64,000 bases of DNA from Verrucomicrobium spinosum DSM 4136 = JCM 18804 (GCF_000172155.1 NZ_ABIZ01000001.1:3815105-3879104), one strand, 5' to 3'. Shown: positions 1 through 9,225, counted from the stretch's first letter. The notes: a model not told the origin generated them from the sequence alone. A program made the numbers and translations.

Positions 1-68
1 CGAGGAAAACAGCAGGGACTGAACGTCAGTCTCCTGTCGAGTGCATCAAGATGGACATGGGGGGATCC

Positions 69-506
69 TCAACGGTAGCCGTAGGCGAGTGCCCAGGTGA
101 CTCCGCGTTCTTTCTTGCTCTTTACGCTGAATACGACCGTGTAGGTGCCAGTGGCTGGCGGGTTCACACGCACAGAGCATGTAAACTTCCCAGTCTTGCG
201 TTCCATGTGGACTGGCTGGCCCTTGGAATCGAAGACGGCGAGTTCAAGCTCGCAGTCTTCGTTGGCGGTACCAAGCCAGAAAGCATATTCATTGCCCTTG
301 AAGAGTTGATGGCGGACGGCCAGTTTCTGACCGGACTCCACCTCGCCATTCCAGTAATCCTCACGAACGGTGTAGCCCTGCTCCACGTACGGCGTGGCGG
401 CCTCCATGGCATAATCATGTGCCTCGTCCACAAAGGCGTAGGCACTGGTCAGGGCCACAAAGAAGAGGGCGCAGAGTACTGCGCACTGAAGCTTGAGCTT
501 GTTCAT
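69..506 (-). CDS. small secreted protein of unknown function
   Basis: This 145-residue protein starts with a clear signal peptide: a Lys-containing N-terminus, a hydrophobic stretch at residues 8-20 and an Ala-Tyr-Ala cleavage-like site near residue 24. The mature part is beta-rich, with the pattern of a small beta-sandwich such as bacterial pre-peptidase C-terminal domains: an FWLGTANEDCELELAVFD segment, then a paired Cys and a TGTYTVVFSVKS strand near the end. Two Cys in the mature part (about residues 84 and 110) could form a disulfide in the periplasm. It lies about 30 bases downstream of another secreted unknown on the same strand, so the two may be co-transcribed. I do not recognise a named family, and the function is unknown. 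Confidence 0.7.
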   Translation of the reverse strand: MNKLKLQCAVLCALFFVALTSAYAFVDEAHDYAMEAATPYVEQGYTVREDYWNGEVESGQKLAVRHQLFKGNEYAFWLGTANEDCELELAVFDSKGQPVHMERKTGKFTCSVRVNPPATGTYTVVFSVKSKKERGVTWALAYGYR

Positions 507-538
507 TTGAGGTAGCGGGAAACTGGAGGACCGGATGA

Positions 539-1345
539 TTACCGGGACTTTTTGACTTGAAGGATCAAAGTCAGCAGTTCTTCGCAGGTCGTGTGAATGG
601 TGTTGATCTTCTCAGGCGTAAAACTGCCATCGGGCGAGTCCATGGACTTGCGGATGGTCACTAGACCCTTGGAGATCGCAGTCACAAGACGGTTGTTCTT
701 GGCTGAGTCTGACATGCCATTCACCGACTTGGCGAAGTGATCCACCAGCATGGGCTGGTTGAGAAGCTCAGCCCGGTCATTGGTATAAGCTTTGGACACG
801 ACAGAGGTGGCAGAAGAGGTGCCACGCAACCAGCCGCCAAGGCTGACGCACTGGGCCAGATCATTATCACGCATGCGCTCCATTTCAGCGCGAACGGTGG
901 CCTGAGTCTGGTCGAATTCCTTGCGGACAGCCTTCCAGTCATCCTTCTGCACTGCATCAAGAATGCTTTGCGCATGAGGGCGAACGGCCTTGGTCAAGCC
1001 GAGACTCTGAGCGATATTAATGACTTCCCGACCGATTTCCTCCACCGCCTGCTTGTCCTGGGCCTGCACAGCCACAAACCCCTCGGCGACGACGGTGCCA
1101 AACACCAACGAAAGCTCCATCCGGTCAGAGGAGTCGGGGGTGGAGAGCTTACGAAGTTCGTCTTTCCAGTTGGGATCCCCCAATTTGTCTAGAACGGCAA
1201 AGATCTCGCTGGGCACAGGCACCACCACTTCGTCCATGACGTAGCCAGGGAACTGGGCCGGGTCGAACTTCTGAGCGGTCCCCTGGGAGAAGGCGGAACC
1301 CGCCAGCATCAAGGAGGCAAAAAGATAAAAAGTCTTCACTTTCAT
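539..1345 (-). CDS. secreted alpha-helical protein of unknown function
   Basis: The product has about 268 residues when started at the ATG at 1345, which directly precedes a signal peptide (MKVKTFYLFASLMLAG, then AFSQ). The open frame reaches back to 1390, but that adds 15 residues that would push the signal peptide inward, so I prefer the internal start. The mature chain is mostly amphipathic helix with many charged residues and no visible catalytic motif or membrane segment. It lies just upstream of the small secreted protein ending at 69, on the same strand, which suggests a two-gene unit of exported proteins. No family was recognised. Confidence 0.7.
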   Translation of the reverse strand: MKVKTFYLFASLMLAGSAFSQGTAQKFDPAQFPGYVMDEVVVPVPSEIFAVLDKLGDPNWKDELRKLSTPDSSDRMELSLVFGTVVAEGFVAVQAQDKQAVEEIGREVINIAQSLGLTKAVRPHAQSILDAVQKDDWKAVRKEFDQTQATVRAEMERMRDNDLAQCVSLGGWLRGTSSATSVVSKAYTNDRAELLNQPMLVDHFAKSVNGMSDSAKNNRLVTAISKGLVTIRKSMDSPDGSFTPEKINTIHTTCEELLTLILQVKKSR

Positions 1346-1497
1346 GGTCATTCGGGCAATCTCAGACAGCGACATGCAAGAGGCTGTCATAACGAAGCGC
1401 AGAATAGTTGAGGTGCAACCGTTTTGCGGACGTTGATTCCATACTGCTTGAATCTCACAAGAACCGGACCTTGCGCGTAAATAAGATGGGAGGCGAC

Positions 1498-2262
1498 ATG
1501 AATGTACAGATCTTGCAGACGAGCCCCATATGGGAGGACAAGCTGGCGAGCCAGGCGGGAGTCATCGCGATGCTGGAACGCTGCCCTCCGGTCCCTGGGA
1601 GCCTTTTGGTGCTGCCGGAGATGTTTTCCACGGGTTTCAGCATGAACGTGGCGGTGACGGCCCAGACTGAGGCCCGGGAGGATGAGGCCTTTCTTTCCGG
1701 AGTGGCCATGAAACACCATTGTGCCGTGATGGGTGGGGTCGTTTCTCCCCTTGTGGAGGGCAAAGCGCAGAACGAATCCGTGACCTTCGGCCCGGATGGG
1801 GAGCTTTTGGCCCGCTACGCAAAACAACAGCTCTTTTGTCTCGGCGGCGAGGCTGACTGCCACACACCGGGTGAGGCGGTGATCGCCTTCCCCTTGCAAG
1901 GATTTATGGTAGCGCCCTTTGTCTGCTACGACCTCCGGTTCCCGGAGTTGTTCCGTGATGCAGCCATGGTGGGGGCGAATCTGCTGGTGGTGATCGCCAG
2001 TTGGCCGGTGAAAAGGTACCATCATTGGCTGACGCTTCTCCAGGCCCGCGCGATTGAGAACCAGGCCTATATGGTGGGAGTCAATCGGGCGGGGAGTGAT
2101 CCTCACCTGCACTACAATGGCCGAAGCGTAGTGGTAAGCCCTCACGGGCACATCATTACTGATGCGGGAGAATCCGCCGGATCGGTTTCGGCCCGGTTGG
2201 ACCTTGCTGATCTGCAGGAGTGGCGGGAAGTCTTTCCGGCTCTGCGAGATTCTCGATGGTAG
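1498..2262 (+). CDS. omega-amidase, nitrilase superfamily (YafV/NIT2-like)
   Basis: This 254-residue protein belongs to the nitrilase/C-N hydrolase superfamily. The catalytic Glu-Lys-Cys triad is visible as E41 (LPEMFSTGF), K108 (YAKQQLF) and C142 (FVCYDLRFPELFR). The LPEMFSTGF and CYDLRFPELFR signatures are those of the omega-amidase subgroup, which hydrolyses alpha-ketoglutaramate or alpha-ketosuccinamate to the 2-oxoacid and ammonia. In E. coli YafV this acts in metabolite repair and methionine salvage. I chose the ATG at 1498 because a GGGAGG ribosome-binding sequence lies just upstream; the frame is open back to 1408. No aminotransferase neighbour is present to define the substrate further. 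Confidence 0.88.
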   Translation: MNVQILQTSPIWEDKLASQAGVIAMLERCPPVPGSLLVLPEMFSTGFSMNVAVTAQTEAREDEAFLSGVAMKHHCAVMGGVVSPLVEGKAQNESVTFGPDGELLARYAKQQLFCLGGEADCHTPGEAVIAFPLQGFMVAPFVCYDLRFPELFRDAAMVGANLLVVIASWPVKRYHHWLTLLQARAIENQAYMVGVNRAGSDPHLHYNGRSVVVSPHGHIITDAGESAGSVSARLDLADLQEWREVFPALRDSRW

Positions 2263-2356
2263 GAGAGTGCTTGTTTCCAAATACTGCGGAGCTGGGCAGG
2301 GATGTTGCGTCGTTTTCTGCTGGGAAATGGGCGTGGATCTGCGTTTGATGAGGTGA

Positions 2357-3115
2357 ATGCTCCGCCTCATGCGTCTTTACCCTCTCACTCTTGCCAGCAC
2401 GGCCTTGCTGTCGCTAACCCTGATCCTCGGACGCGATGATGCTCGGGCTCAGAACGTGGATCCCGCCGAGGCGTTCGCGCCTCCCGCCGTGACGGAATAT
2501 CTTGGGCGCACGGTGGCCCAGACCATGCATTGGAGCGGATCGGGCTGGCTCATCCGCCACAAACGGGAGAGGGAGGAGGCGGCGAGCCTGATGCGGGAAA
2601 AGCTGGAGCTGAAGCCCGGCATGGTGGTGTGCGACTTGGGCTGTGGGAACGGCTATCACACCTTCCCCATGGGTAGGGCAGTGGCTCCTGGCGGTAAAGT
2701 CTATGGCGTGGAGATTCAGGAACCATACCTGCGCATGCTTGAGGAGGGCGCGGTAAAGGCCGGAGTGACGAACTTTGTGCCGGTGTTGGGCAAACTCTAC
2801 GATCCGGGGCTGCCAGATGCCACTTTTGACCTCATGCTGCTCGTGGATGTTTACCACGAGTTCTCGCACCCGGAGCAGATGCTGTCGGCCATGCACAAAG
2901 CATTAAAGCCGGACGGCGTGGTGGTGCTGGTCGAGTTCCGGGCGGAAGACGACACGGTGCCCATCAAGCCGGAGCACAAGATGACAAAGGCCCAGATCGA
3001 CAAGGAGATGACTGCCAATGGCTACAAGCTGGTGAAGTCCTTCGACGGTCTGCCCTGGCAGCATATGCTCTGGTACGGGAAGGGGGAAAGCTCGGGCAAT
3101 CCGAACAAATCGTGA
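2357..3115 (+). CDS. exported class I SAM-dependent methyltransferase
   Basis: This 252-residue protein has a hydrophobic N-terminal export signal (residues about 5-32, ending at RAQN) followed by a class I methyltransferase domain. Motif I is VCDLGCGNGYHT, an acidic residue ends the next strand (YGVEIQ), and a motif IV-like segment reads LMLLVDVYHEF. A cytoplasmic cofactor makes an exported methyltransferase odd, but signal-bearing UbiE-like methyltransferases are common in planctomycetes and Verrucomicrobia. The segment may instead be a membrane anchor. A second Met at residue 5 is an alternative start. The substrate is not predictable. It is followed after about 70 bases by the DUF1080 gene on the same strand. 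Confidence 0.82.
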   Translation: MLRLMRLYPLTLASTALLSLTLILGRDDARAQNVDPAEAFAPPAVTEYLGRTVAQTMHWSGSGWLIRHKREREEAASLMREKLELKPGMVVCDLGCGNGYHTFPMGRAVAPGGKVYGVEIQEPYLRMLEEGAVKAGVTNFVPVLGKLYDPGLPDATFDLMLLVDVYHEFSHPEQMLSAMHKALKPDGVVVLVEFRAEDDTVPIKPEHKMTKAQIDKEMTANGYKLVKSFDGLPWQHMLWYGKGESSGNPNKS

Positions 3116-3188
3116 AAGTTTCCGGTTGGAGAGGCTGATTAGGTGATCCTTCCCCCACAGCATCGACATTCTTCAACCACTGACCTTC

Positions 3189-3836
3189 ATGCGCCGTTTT
3201 CCTCTGTTACAACTGACCGTCCTTCTTGGTGCGACTCTCTTGCAAGCCGCTGACCCCGTGACGCTCACGGTGGCCGACTTTACCGACGGCAAGGGCAACC
3301 CTGTGCCAGCGGGCTGGAAAACTGAAGACGATGGCTCGATTCATCGTGTGGAGAAAGCAGGCAACATCATCTCCAAGAAAGAGTATGCCAATTTCGAAGT
3401 GGAATGGGAATGGAAGCTGGCCGCAGGTGGCAACAGCGGCATCAAGTATTGGGTCAACGAGTTCCCCAAAGGAGGCTGGTTGGGTGTGGAATATCAGATG
3501 ATCGATGATGCCAAGCATGCGGACGCAACCAAGGGGGCTGGCACCCACAGCACGGCTTCCTTCTATGACATCAAAGCGCCTGCCGCAGACAAGGCTGTAA
3601 AGCCCGCGGGTGAGTGGAACCACAGCAAGGTGGTGGTGAAGGACGGCAAGATTCAGCACTGGCTGAACGGCAAACTGGCAGGCGTAGTGGACACCAAGTC
3701 TGAAGAATGGAAGGCGGGCATCGCCAAGAGCAAATTCAAAGCTGTGGAAGGCTTTGCCCCCGGAAAAGGTCGCCTCATGCTGACCGACCACGGTGATGAG
3801 GTCTGGTGGAAGAACATCAAGGTCACGGAGCTCTGA
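3189..3836 (+). CDS. secreted DUF1080 (3-keto-disaccharide hydrolase) protein
   Basis: This 215-residue product has a signal peptide (hydrophobic residues 5-19, cleavage near LLQAAD) and then one DUF1080 domain. The domain shows the family's jelly-roll pattern: ISKKEYANFEVEWEWK, GNSGIKYWV, GVEYQMIDD, GEWNHSKVVVK, QHWLNGK and a terminal VWWKNIKV strand. Family members are secreted or periplasmic concanavalin-like proteins, some shown to hydrolyse 3-keto-glycosides in sugar catabolism. They are greatly expanded in Planctomycetes and Verrucomicrobia, which supports the taxonomic reading. The gene ends in front of a long nested inverted repeat that probably terminates transcription. Confidence 0.9.
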   Translation: MRRFPLLQLTVLLGATLLQAADPVTLTVADFTDGKGNPVPAGWKTEDDGSIHRVEKAGNIISKKEYANFEVEWEWKLAAGGNSGIKYWVNEFPKGGWLGVEYQMIDDAKHADATKGAGTHSTASFYDIKAPAADKAVKPAGEWNHSKVVVKDGKIQHWLNGKLAGVVDTKSEEWKAGIAKSKFKAVEGFAPGKGRLMLTDHGDEVWWKNIKVTEL

Positions 3837-3849
3837 GCGCCTGCGGCGC

Positions 3850-3972
3850 AGACAGAAGACTTTAAGACAAAAGACGAAAGACCTGAGAAGAGGTCTTTCG
3901 TCTTTTTGTAGCAGCTTGGAGAAGTCTGATCTGACTCAGGTCTTTTGTCTGGAGTCTTGTAGTCTTCTGTCT
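3850..3972. terminator. bidirectional terminator within a nested inverted repeat
   Basis: The core is a 15-base-pair stem (3870-3884 with 3891-3905, loop GAGAAG) followed by a T-run at 3903-3907. It is flanked by a second, outer inverted repeat: AGACAGAAGAC near 3850 matches GTCTTCTGTCT near 3962, and AGACAAAAGAC near 3866 matches GTCTTTTGTCT near 3941. The element lies exactly between the convergent DUF1080 gene and the Gph-like gene, so it can serve both. The arms are built from short AGAC/AAGAC-type repeats like other repeats in this window. Confidence 0.75.
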
Positions 3973-3978
3973 TCGTCT

Positions 3979-4635
3979 TCAGCATACCCCGCTGACCAGG
4001 CACACAATATCATCGGGCGTGGTCACAATCTCTGCGGCACCATTTTCGCGAAGTTCGGTCTCGCCGCGGAAGCCCCATTTGACACCGACGGCGAGCATGC
4101 CGGCATTCACCGCGAGTTGCATGTCGATCCCTGAGTCGCCGACGTAGGCGCATTCGGAAGGTTCTACACCGAGGGTCTTGCAGATCTCAAATGCGCCTGC
4201 GGGGTCTGGTTTCTTGGGCACGCCGGAACGGGCCCCCAGCACGATCTCGAAGGGTGTGTCCGGGAAGAAGTGTTTGCAGCAGAGAAGTGTGAAATCGTGG
4301 GGCTTGTTGGAGAGAACTGCGAGCTTCATGCCTCGTTCGTGCAGTCCCTGGAGGGCTTCTTCAATGCCCACGTAGGGGCGGGTTTCACTCTTCCAGGTGT
4401 CGTGGTAGTGCTTCTGGTACTCGTTGACACGGGCCTCTATGTCCTCGGTAGCGAGCATTTCTGGGGGTAGGGCGCGTTCTACGAGCGCCCGGACGCCGTC
4501 TCCGACGTATTTAGGGAAGACCCCGAGAGGTTGCCGTGGGTAGCCACGGGCCTCTAGCATGCGGTTGATGGCTTCTGCCAAGTCTGCCAGAGAATCAATG
4601 AGGGTGCCGTCCAGGTCGAAGATGAAAGCTTTCAT
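3979..4635 (-). CDS. gph: HAD-family phosphatase, phosphoglycolate phosphatase-like
   Basis: This 218-residue protein has all four HAD motifs in order: DLDGTLID at residues 7-14 (nucleophile D7, acid/base D9), LSNK near 119, a Lys within PKKPDP near 150, and YVGDSGIDMQLA near 175 with two acidic residues for magnesium. The helical cap between motifs I and II is the type seen in phosphoglycolate phosphatases, which remove 2-phosphoglycolate made by DNA repair or oxygenase side reactions. Related pyrophosphatases (PpaX) and broad phosphatases look similar, so the substrate is inferred. It is divergent from rppH. Confidence 0.8.
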   Translation of the reverse strand: MKAFIFDLDGTLIDSLADLAEAINRMLEARGYPRQPLGVFPKYVGDGVRALVERALPPEMLATEDIEARVNEYQKHYHDTWKSETRPYVGIEEALQGLHERGMKLAVLSNKPHDFTLLCCKHFFPDTPFEIVLGARSGVPKKPDPAGAFEICKTLGVEPSECAYVGDSGIDMQLAVNAGMLAVGVKWGFRGETELRENGAAEIVTTPDDIVCLVSGVC

Positions 4636-4808
4636 GAGAGTCGGATTCCGTCACCAAGCGCAGACCGGGCAAAATGCCAACCGAAAAGGCTGGTGGGGGA
4701 GTGATGGGGATGAGAAGGTTGGCACGACTCTCGCTCAAAAGCTTCACATCTCTTGATAAAACCGTTGCAAAAGTCTCCTGTTACAAGCATCAATTAAACA
4801 TCGTACAA

Positions 4809-5354
4809 ATGGCTGCGCCTTTTCCAGATGTCCATTCTGCAAGTCAGGCGAAGGCCGAGACGGGCAGTAGTGTGCCTGCGGCTGAGGCGAAGGTCGTGCC
4901 GCCGGTGATTTACCGCCCTAACGTGGCGGCCATCATTCTCAACATGGACAATTCCATGCTTGTGGCTCAACGCTCCGGTCTCCGGAGCGCCTGGCAGTTC
5001 CCTCAAGGAGGGGTGGACCCCGGCGAAGGCCTGGAAGAGGCTCTCTTTCGTGAAGTGGAGGAGGAAGTGGGGATCCGACCGGAGAATATACAGCTCCTTG
5101 ACCGTAAAGGGGGCTACCGCTACGATTTTCCCAAGGGGCGTCTCAAGTACGGAATCTACGGAGGGCAGGAGCAGGTTTATTACCTGTGTCGTTTCCTTGG
5201 TAAGGACCGGGACATCAATCTCGATACAGAACACCGCGAGTTTGACCGCTGGCGGTGGATCAAGCCGGAGAAGTTTGACATGGAGTGGGTGCCGCGCTTC
5301 AAGCGCGACGTCTATCTGCGTGTGTTTCGAGACTTTTTTGGAATGGAGAAGTAG
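4809..5354 (+). CDS. rppH: RNA pyrophosphohydrolase-like Nudix hydrolase
   Basis: This 181-residue protein carries a complete Nudix box at residues 67-89 (GGVDPGEG...REVEEEVGI), with the Arg-Glu and Glu-Glu residues that bind metal. The segments around it (YRPNVAAIIL, AWQFPQGGVDPGE, and the DTEHREFDRWRW and FKRDVYLRVFRDF segments) are those of the RppH/NudH group, which removes pyrophosphate from the 5' end of mRNA to start decay, or cleaves diadenosine polyphosphates. I chose the ATG at 4809 because the domain begins soon after; the frame is open to 4674. An Ala/Glu-rich N-terminal tail of about 30 residues precedes the domain. No strong ribosome-binding site is seen. Confidence 0.85.
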   Translation: MAAPFPDVHSASQAKAETGSSVPAAEAKVVPPVIYRPNVAAIILNMDNSMLVAQRSGLRSAWQFPQGGVDPGEGLEEALFREVEEEVGIRPENIQLLDRKGGYRYDFPKGRLKYGIYGGQEQVYYLCRFLGKDRDINLDTEHREFDRWRWIKPEKFDMEWVPRFKRDVYLRVFRDFFGMEK

Positions 5355-5412
5355 CCCCCTCGATCGCAACCTTTAAGGGCCGGACCTTCGGACCCAGATT
5401 CAGGAGCAGGCG

Positions 5413-7284
5413 TTGGACTTGAACAAGAGCATACTTCGGACCTGGGGCACTCTGGCGGGTGTTTGGGAGCAGGTGAAGTCGTTCGCCTTGGATCACCCGC
5501 TGGATCCATTTCCCCTGCGTCACACCCTGCGCGGTTACAATACCGTCAAAGCCAAGGCTGACCTGAAGGCGGGAGTGACGGTGGCGCTGTTGGATCTGCC
5601 GCAGGGAATGGCCTATGCGGTGATAGCGGGCCTGCCCCTCTGGTATGGGGCCACGTGTTCTGCTGTGGCCGCACTGGTGGGGCCGCTGCTGGCCAGCTCC
5701 CGGCACACCATTCTGGGGCCGACGAACGCCACTGCCTTCATCACATTTTCCTACTTTGCATCGCACCCGAGCATCAATCAGCTCGCGTTGATGCCGATGC
5801 TGGTTTTCCTGGTGGGGGCGCTTTTGCTGCTGGGGGGCTATTTCCGCGTGGCCGATCTGGCGCAGTACATCAGCCGAACTGTGATTGTGGCTTATGTGAC
5901 GGGTGCCGCGTTGTTGATCATGGTGAATCAGCTTCCGGCTCTGCTGGGGGTCACGATCCCGAAAGGGGGGGCATCGCGAACGCTGTTTGGCACCTTGGGG
6001 GCTCTCCTGGATCGGTTGGGAGAGGTGCAATGGACATCAATCGTTCTTACGAGTTCCACCATCGCACTGTTCGTTTTATTGAAGCGATGGCGTCCCCAAT
6101 TGCCCACCTTTGTGATCGTGCTGGTGGCCATGTCCGGACTGGCCGCCTGGATGAAGTCATCCGGCTTCCCTGTTGTGACCTATGCGGATGCGAAGTTTAC
6201 CATTTACGATTTGCTTCCGCCATTCCCGGACTTCCTTTCAAAGGATGTGGCCGTACAGTTCAGCCAGTTGTTTGGTCTGGCGGTGGCTATCGCTTTCGTG
6301 GCCACGCTGGAGCAGAGTGCGATGTCGAAGACCATCGCATCCCGCGGAAATTACCGGGTCGATGCCAACCAGGACATGTTGTCTCTCGGAACGGCGAACC
6401 TGGCGTGTGCCTATCTGAGCGGCATGCCTGCCAGCGGATCTCTGACTCGCTCGGCCTTGAACTTCGAGAGCGGGGCGAGGACGCCGCTTTCGAGCATGAT
6501 CAACGGCTCAATCTGTCTGGTGGGTGCCCTTACCATAGGTCCACTGGTGGCGTACATCCCACGGGCAGTACTGGCCACCCTGGTAATCTGCATCGCGATA
6601 TCACTCATTCACCGGCGTCAGATCCGCATTTCCCTCCGTGCCACCAAGTCGGACGCGTTGGTTTTCGTGGTCACCCTGGCGTCCACGCTGCTAGTGCCGC
6701 TGCATGTCGCCATCTTTACCGGCGTGGGCGTGTCCATCATGCTCTACCTGAGGAAGGCCAGCCAGCCCTCGCTGGTGGAGTATGAGTTCAACAAGGAGGG
6801 GAATCTGGCCGAGGCACAAGGCAAGGAGAGGCAGAACCCCTCCATATCCATCGTGCATGTAGAGGGTGACCTCTTCTTTGGGGCAGCTGAGCTCTTCCGT
6901 ACGCAAATTCAGAGAACTTGTTCTGATCCCAATCTCAAGATCATCATCTTGCGGCTGAAGAATGCCCGGCACCTTGACGCGACCAGCGTGATGGCACTGG
7001 AGGAGTTGATCCGGGTCATGAAGCAGGCCAACAGACATCTCATCATCAGCGGAGCGATGCGGGATGTGGTGCGCGTGCTGAAAAACAGCGGCTTGATTGA
7101 GGTGCTCGGGAGGGAGAATCTTTTTATGGGAAATGCCTCCAATCCCAATCTTTCAACCCGGGATGCGCTGAAACGAGCCCAGGAAATTCTTGGCTTCCGG
7201 GAGGCCGATGTGCACATATATTACGATCCAAGACACAGTCGCAAGGGGGATGGCGGCGGTTCTGCGGGTTCGCCCGCAGGCTAG
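5413..7284 (+). CDS. SulP-family anion transporter with STAS domain
   Basis: This 623-residue inner-membrane protein has the SulP layout. A DLKAGVTVALLDLPQGMAYA segment opens the transport domain, followed by about ten to twelve hydrophobic helices between residues 50 and 440, including the FVATLEQSAMSK and LSGMPASGSLTRSALNFESG signatures. A cytosolic STAS domain lies at about 475-590 (SISIVHVEGDLFFGA, LRLKNARHLDATSV). Family members move sulfate, bicarbonate or other anions; the substrate cannot be read here. The start is TTG at 5413 with AGGAG six bases upstream. The tail is Gly/Ser-rich, and its last codons form a GC-rich hairpin. No carbonic anhydrase or sulfate-assimilation gene is adjacent. 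Confidence 0.9.
   Translation: MDLNKSILRTWGTLAGVWEQVKSFALDHPLDPFPLRHTLRGYNTVKAKADLKAGVTVALLDLPQGMAYAVIAGLPLWYGATCSAVAALVGPLLASSRHTILGPTNATAFITFSYFASHPSINQLALMPMLVFLVGALLLLGGYFRVADLAQYISRTVIVAYVTGAALLIMVNQLPALLGVTIPKGGASRTLFGTLGALLDRLGEVQWTSIVLTSSTIALFVLLKRWRPQLPTFVIVLVAMSGLAAWMKSSGFPVVTYADAKFTIYDLLPPFPDFLSKDVAVQFSQLFGLAVAIAFVATLEQSAMSKTIASRGNYRVDANQDMLSLGTANLACAYLSGMPASGSLTRSALNFESGARTPLSSMINGSICLVGALTIGPLVAYIPRAVLATLVICIAISLIHRRQIRISLRATKSDALVFVVTLASTLLVPLHVAIFTGVGVSIMLYLRKASQPSLVEYEFNKEGNLAEAQGKERQNPSISIVHVEGDLFFGAAELFRTQIQRTCSDPNLKIIILRLKNARHLDATSVMALEELIRVMKQANRHLIISGAMRDVVRVLKNSGLIEVLGRENLFMGNASNPNLSTRDALKRAQEILGFREADVHIYYDPRHSRKGDGGGSAGSPAG
7262..7279 (+). terminator. GC-rich UUCG hairpin at the end of the SulP gene
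   Basis: CTGCGGG (7262-7268) pairs with CCCGCAG (7273-7279) around a TTCG tetraloop. The hairpin lies within the last codons of the SulP gene and is followed by only a weak T-rich stretch (CTATTTTG). It could stabilise the 3' end or weakly terminate before the kinase gene. It is not a classical terminator. Confidence 0.4.
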
Positions 7285-7337
7285 TCACTATTTTGTTGCG
7301 GCTGCCGCTGATCGGGTGAGGATGAATTTCCCATAGA

Positions 7338-9131
7338 ATGAAACGATTCCGAGAGTACTTGCCGCTCCCTCTTCACATCAGCCTGCCGCTGAGTGTGCTG
7401 GTGTGCTGCATGATATTCATCGTGGTGAATACGCTGGTCTTGCTGCATCTGGGTGACAACAAGGAACTCCGGGATCAGGCGCTGTTGGGGGGGAAGCAGG
7501 TGGCCCGACTGGCCAGAGTGGCGGGCCGGGCCTCACTTGAGAATAAGGATCAGCTCAATTCGCACCTCGAGATCCTGGCGAGCTACAGCCGGGTGAAGTG
7601 GGCAGGGATTTGCGATGACCGAGGGGTGCTTGTCGCCTGCACGGACGGGGACATCGTGGGCAAGACGGTGACCGAGGCCGAGGGCCCTTCATCTGGAGCC
7701 GTGGTGATCAAGACTCTGAACACAGGATCACCCCACAAAGACAGAGTCTCTTCCACAGGTCTGGTCATGACCTATCCCGTAACGGCTCACAGTCCGGACG
7801 CCAAACAGATGCGTGTGGCGGTGCTGGAGCGCGACATGCGAGATGTACTGGCGGGCCAGCGGGAGAACACCATCTGGGAGGCTGGTGCGTCAGCGGGGGT
7901 CTTGCTGGTGGTGTGTGCGGTCTTCTGGTGGTGGTTGCGTAATTTTCTGCGGAAGCGCATGGACCGGGTGCTGGATCTCATCCGGAATCGTCAGGACAGT
8001 CTCACTCCAGTGAGCGTGCTGCCGGGTGCAGATGAGTTTTCCCGGCTTTCTGCCGCCCTGCAGGAGCAGGAGGCGCTCTTTCGCCAGATCGTGGACAACA
8101 TTAATGAGGTGGTGTGGGTGCTGGATGGTAACCGTCAGGTGATCTACGTGAGTCCGGCTTACGAGCGCGTCTGGGGGCGCGAACGGGACGGGACCGTGAA
8201 AGGGAATCCACTATGGAACCAGTACATTCCGCAGGAACATCTACAGAAGCTGAAGGTGCTGTTCGAGACGCTCTACAGTGATGGCAAAGCGGTCCATTTC
8301 GAGTACCCGATCATTCGGAAGAGCGGGGAGCGTGGATGGATCGAGGCCAGTGCCTTTCCTGTAATGGCACCCGGGGGCGGCATCCATCGAGTTGTGGGCA
8401 TCAGTCGCGATGTCACGGATCGCAAGGCGCTGGAGGAACAGTTTCTTAACATCAGTGAGCAGGAGCGCCGGCGCTTGGGGCATGACCTCCATGACGATGC
8501 CTGCCAGCGACTGGCGTCGCTCAAGATGCGGTGTGAGGTGCTCGTGGCCTCCCTTCGCAATGAGCACTCCTCCAGCCTGCCGCTCGCCCAGGAGTTGAAG
8601 ACTCAGCTCACTGGGACCTCCGCCTTGCTGCGAGACATCGCCCGCGGCCTCTCTCCGGTGGAAATGGATGGGGAGGGGTTGATGCTGGCGCTGCGCAAGC
8701 TGGCAGATCTTGCAGAGACGATCTACGAGGTGCCGTGTTTCTTTGAGTGCGAACACACTGTGCTGGTCAGCAACACGGATGCGGCGAACCACATCTACCG
8801 AATCGCACAGGAGTTTATCAACAACGCGGCCCGGCATGGCCACCCGACCCGGATCGACATGACGCTGGAGACTGACTGGGAGTCGGTGAGTCTGACGGTC
8901 ACCAACGATGGTGTACCTTTCACGGAGCCGGAGAATGCACCGGGCATGGGGCTGAAGATCATTCGCTACCGCGCGAATGCCATCGGGGCATTTGTGAGCA
9001 TCCGGCCTCGTAATCATCCTGAGGGCGGCACCATTGCCGAGTGCATTGTGTCCCAAAACGTGTGCAATCCAGATGATGGGAAAGTGGCTGAGGCGATGCG
9101 GGCGGCTGTTGCAAGGGATGTGGCCCTTTGA
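7338..9131 (+). CDS. membrane sensor histidine kinase with PAS domain (NarX/LuxR-partner type)
   Basis: This 597-residue sensor kinase has a first membrane helix at about residues 14-36, a periplasmic sensor of about 140 residues and a second helix at about 181-203. A short HAMP-like linker follows, then a PAS domain (about 245-365). The HisKA_3-type phosphoacceptor motif ERRRLGHDLHDDACQRL puts the phosphorylated His at 385. The HATPase domain shows FINNAARHG (Asn 495-496), VTNDG and GMGLKI. This kinase type normally partners a NarL/FixJ response regulator, but none is encoded in the neighbouring genes, so it looks like an orphan. The signal is unknown. Confidence 0.88.
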   Translation: MKRFREYLPLPLHISLPLSVLVCCMIFIVVNTLVLLHLGDNKELRDQALLGGKQVARLARVAGRASLENKDQLNSHLEILASYSRVKWAGICDDRGVLVACTDGDIVGKTVTEAEGPSSGAVVIKTLNTGSPHKDRVSSTGLVMTYPVTAHSPDAKQMRVAVLERDMRDVLAGQRENTIWEAGASAGVLLVVCAVFWWWLRNFLRKRMDRVLDLIRNRQDSLTPVSVLPGADEFSRLSAALQEQEALFRQIVDNINEVVWVLDGNRQVIYVSPAYERVWGRERDGTVKGNPLWNQYIPQEHLQKLKVLFETLYSDGKAVHFEYPIIRKSGERGWIEASAFPVMAPGGGIHRVVGISRDVTDRKALEEQFLNISEQERRRLGHDLHDDACQRLASLKMRCEVLVASLRNEHSSSLPLAQELKTQLTGTSALLRDIARGLSPVEMDGEGLMLALRKLADLAETIYEVPCFFECEHTVLVSNTDAANHIYRIAQEFINNAARHGHPTRIDMTLETDWESVSLTVTNDGVPFTEPENAPGMGLKIIRYRANAIGAFVSIRPRNHPEGGTIAECIVSQNVCNPDDGKVAEAMRAAVARDVAL

Positions 9132-9225
9132 GAGGTGAGGGAGAGGGCTTGTCAATGCCCTGCGGTGTTTTTAAGGGAATTATAGTTGTTTTCAAACCCA
9201 GGTTCCTTCCTAGGTTCGCGACCCC

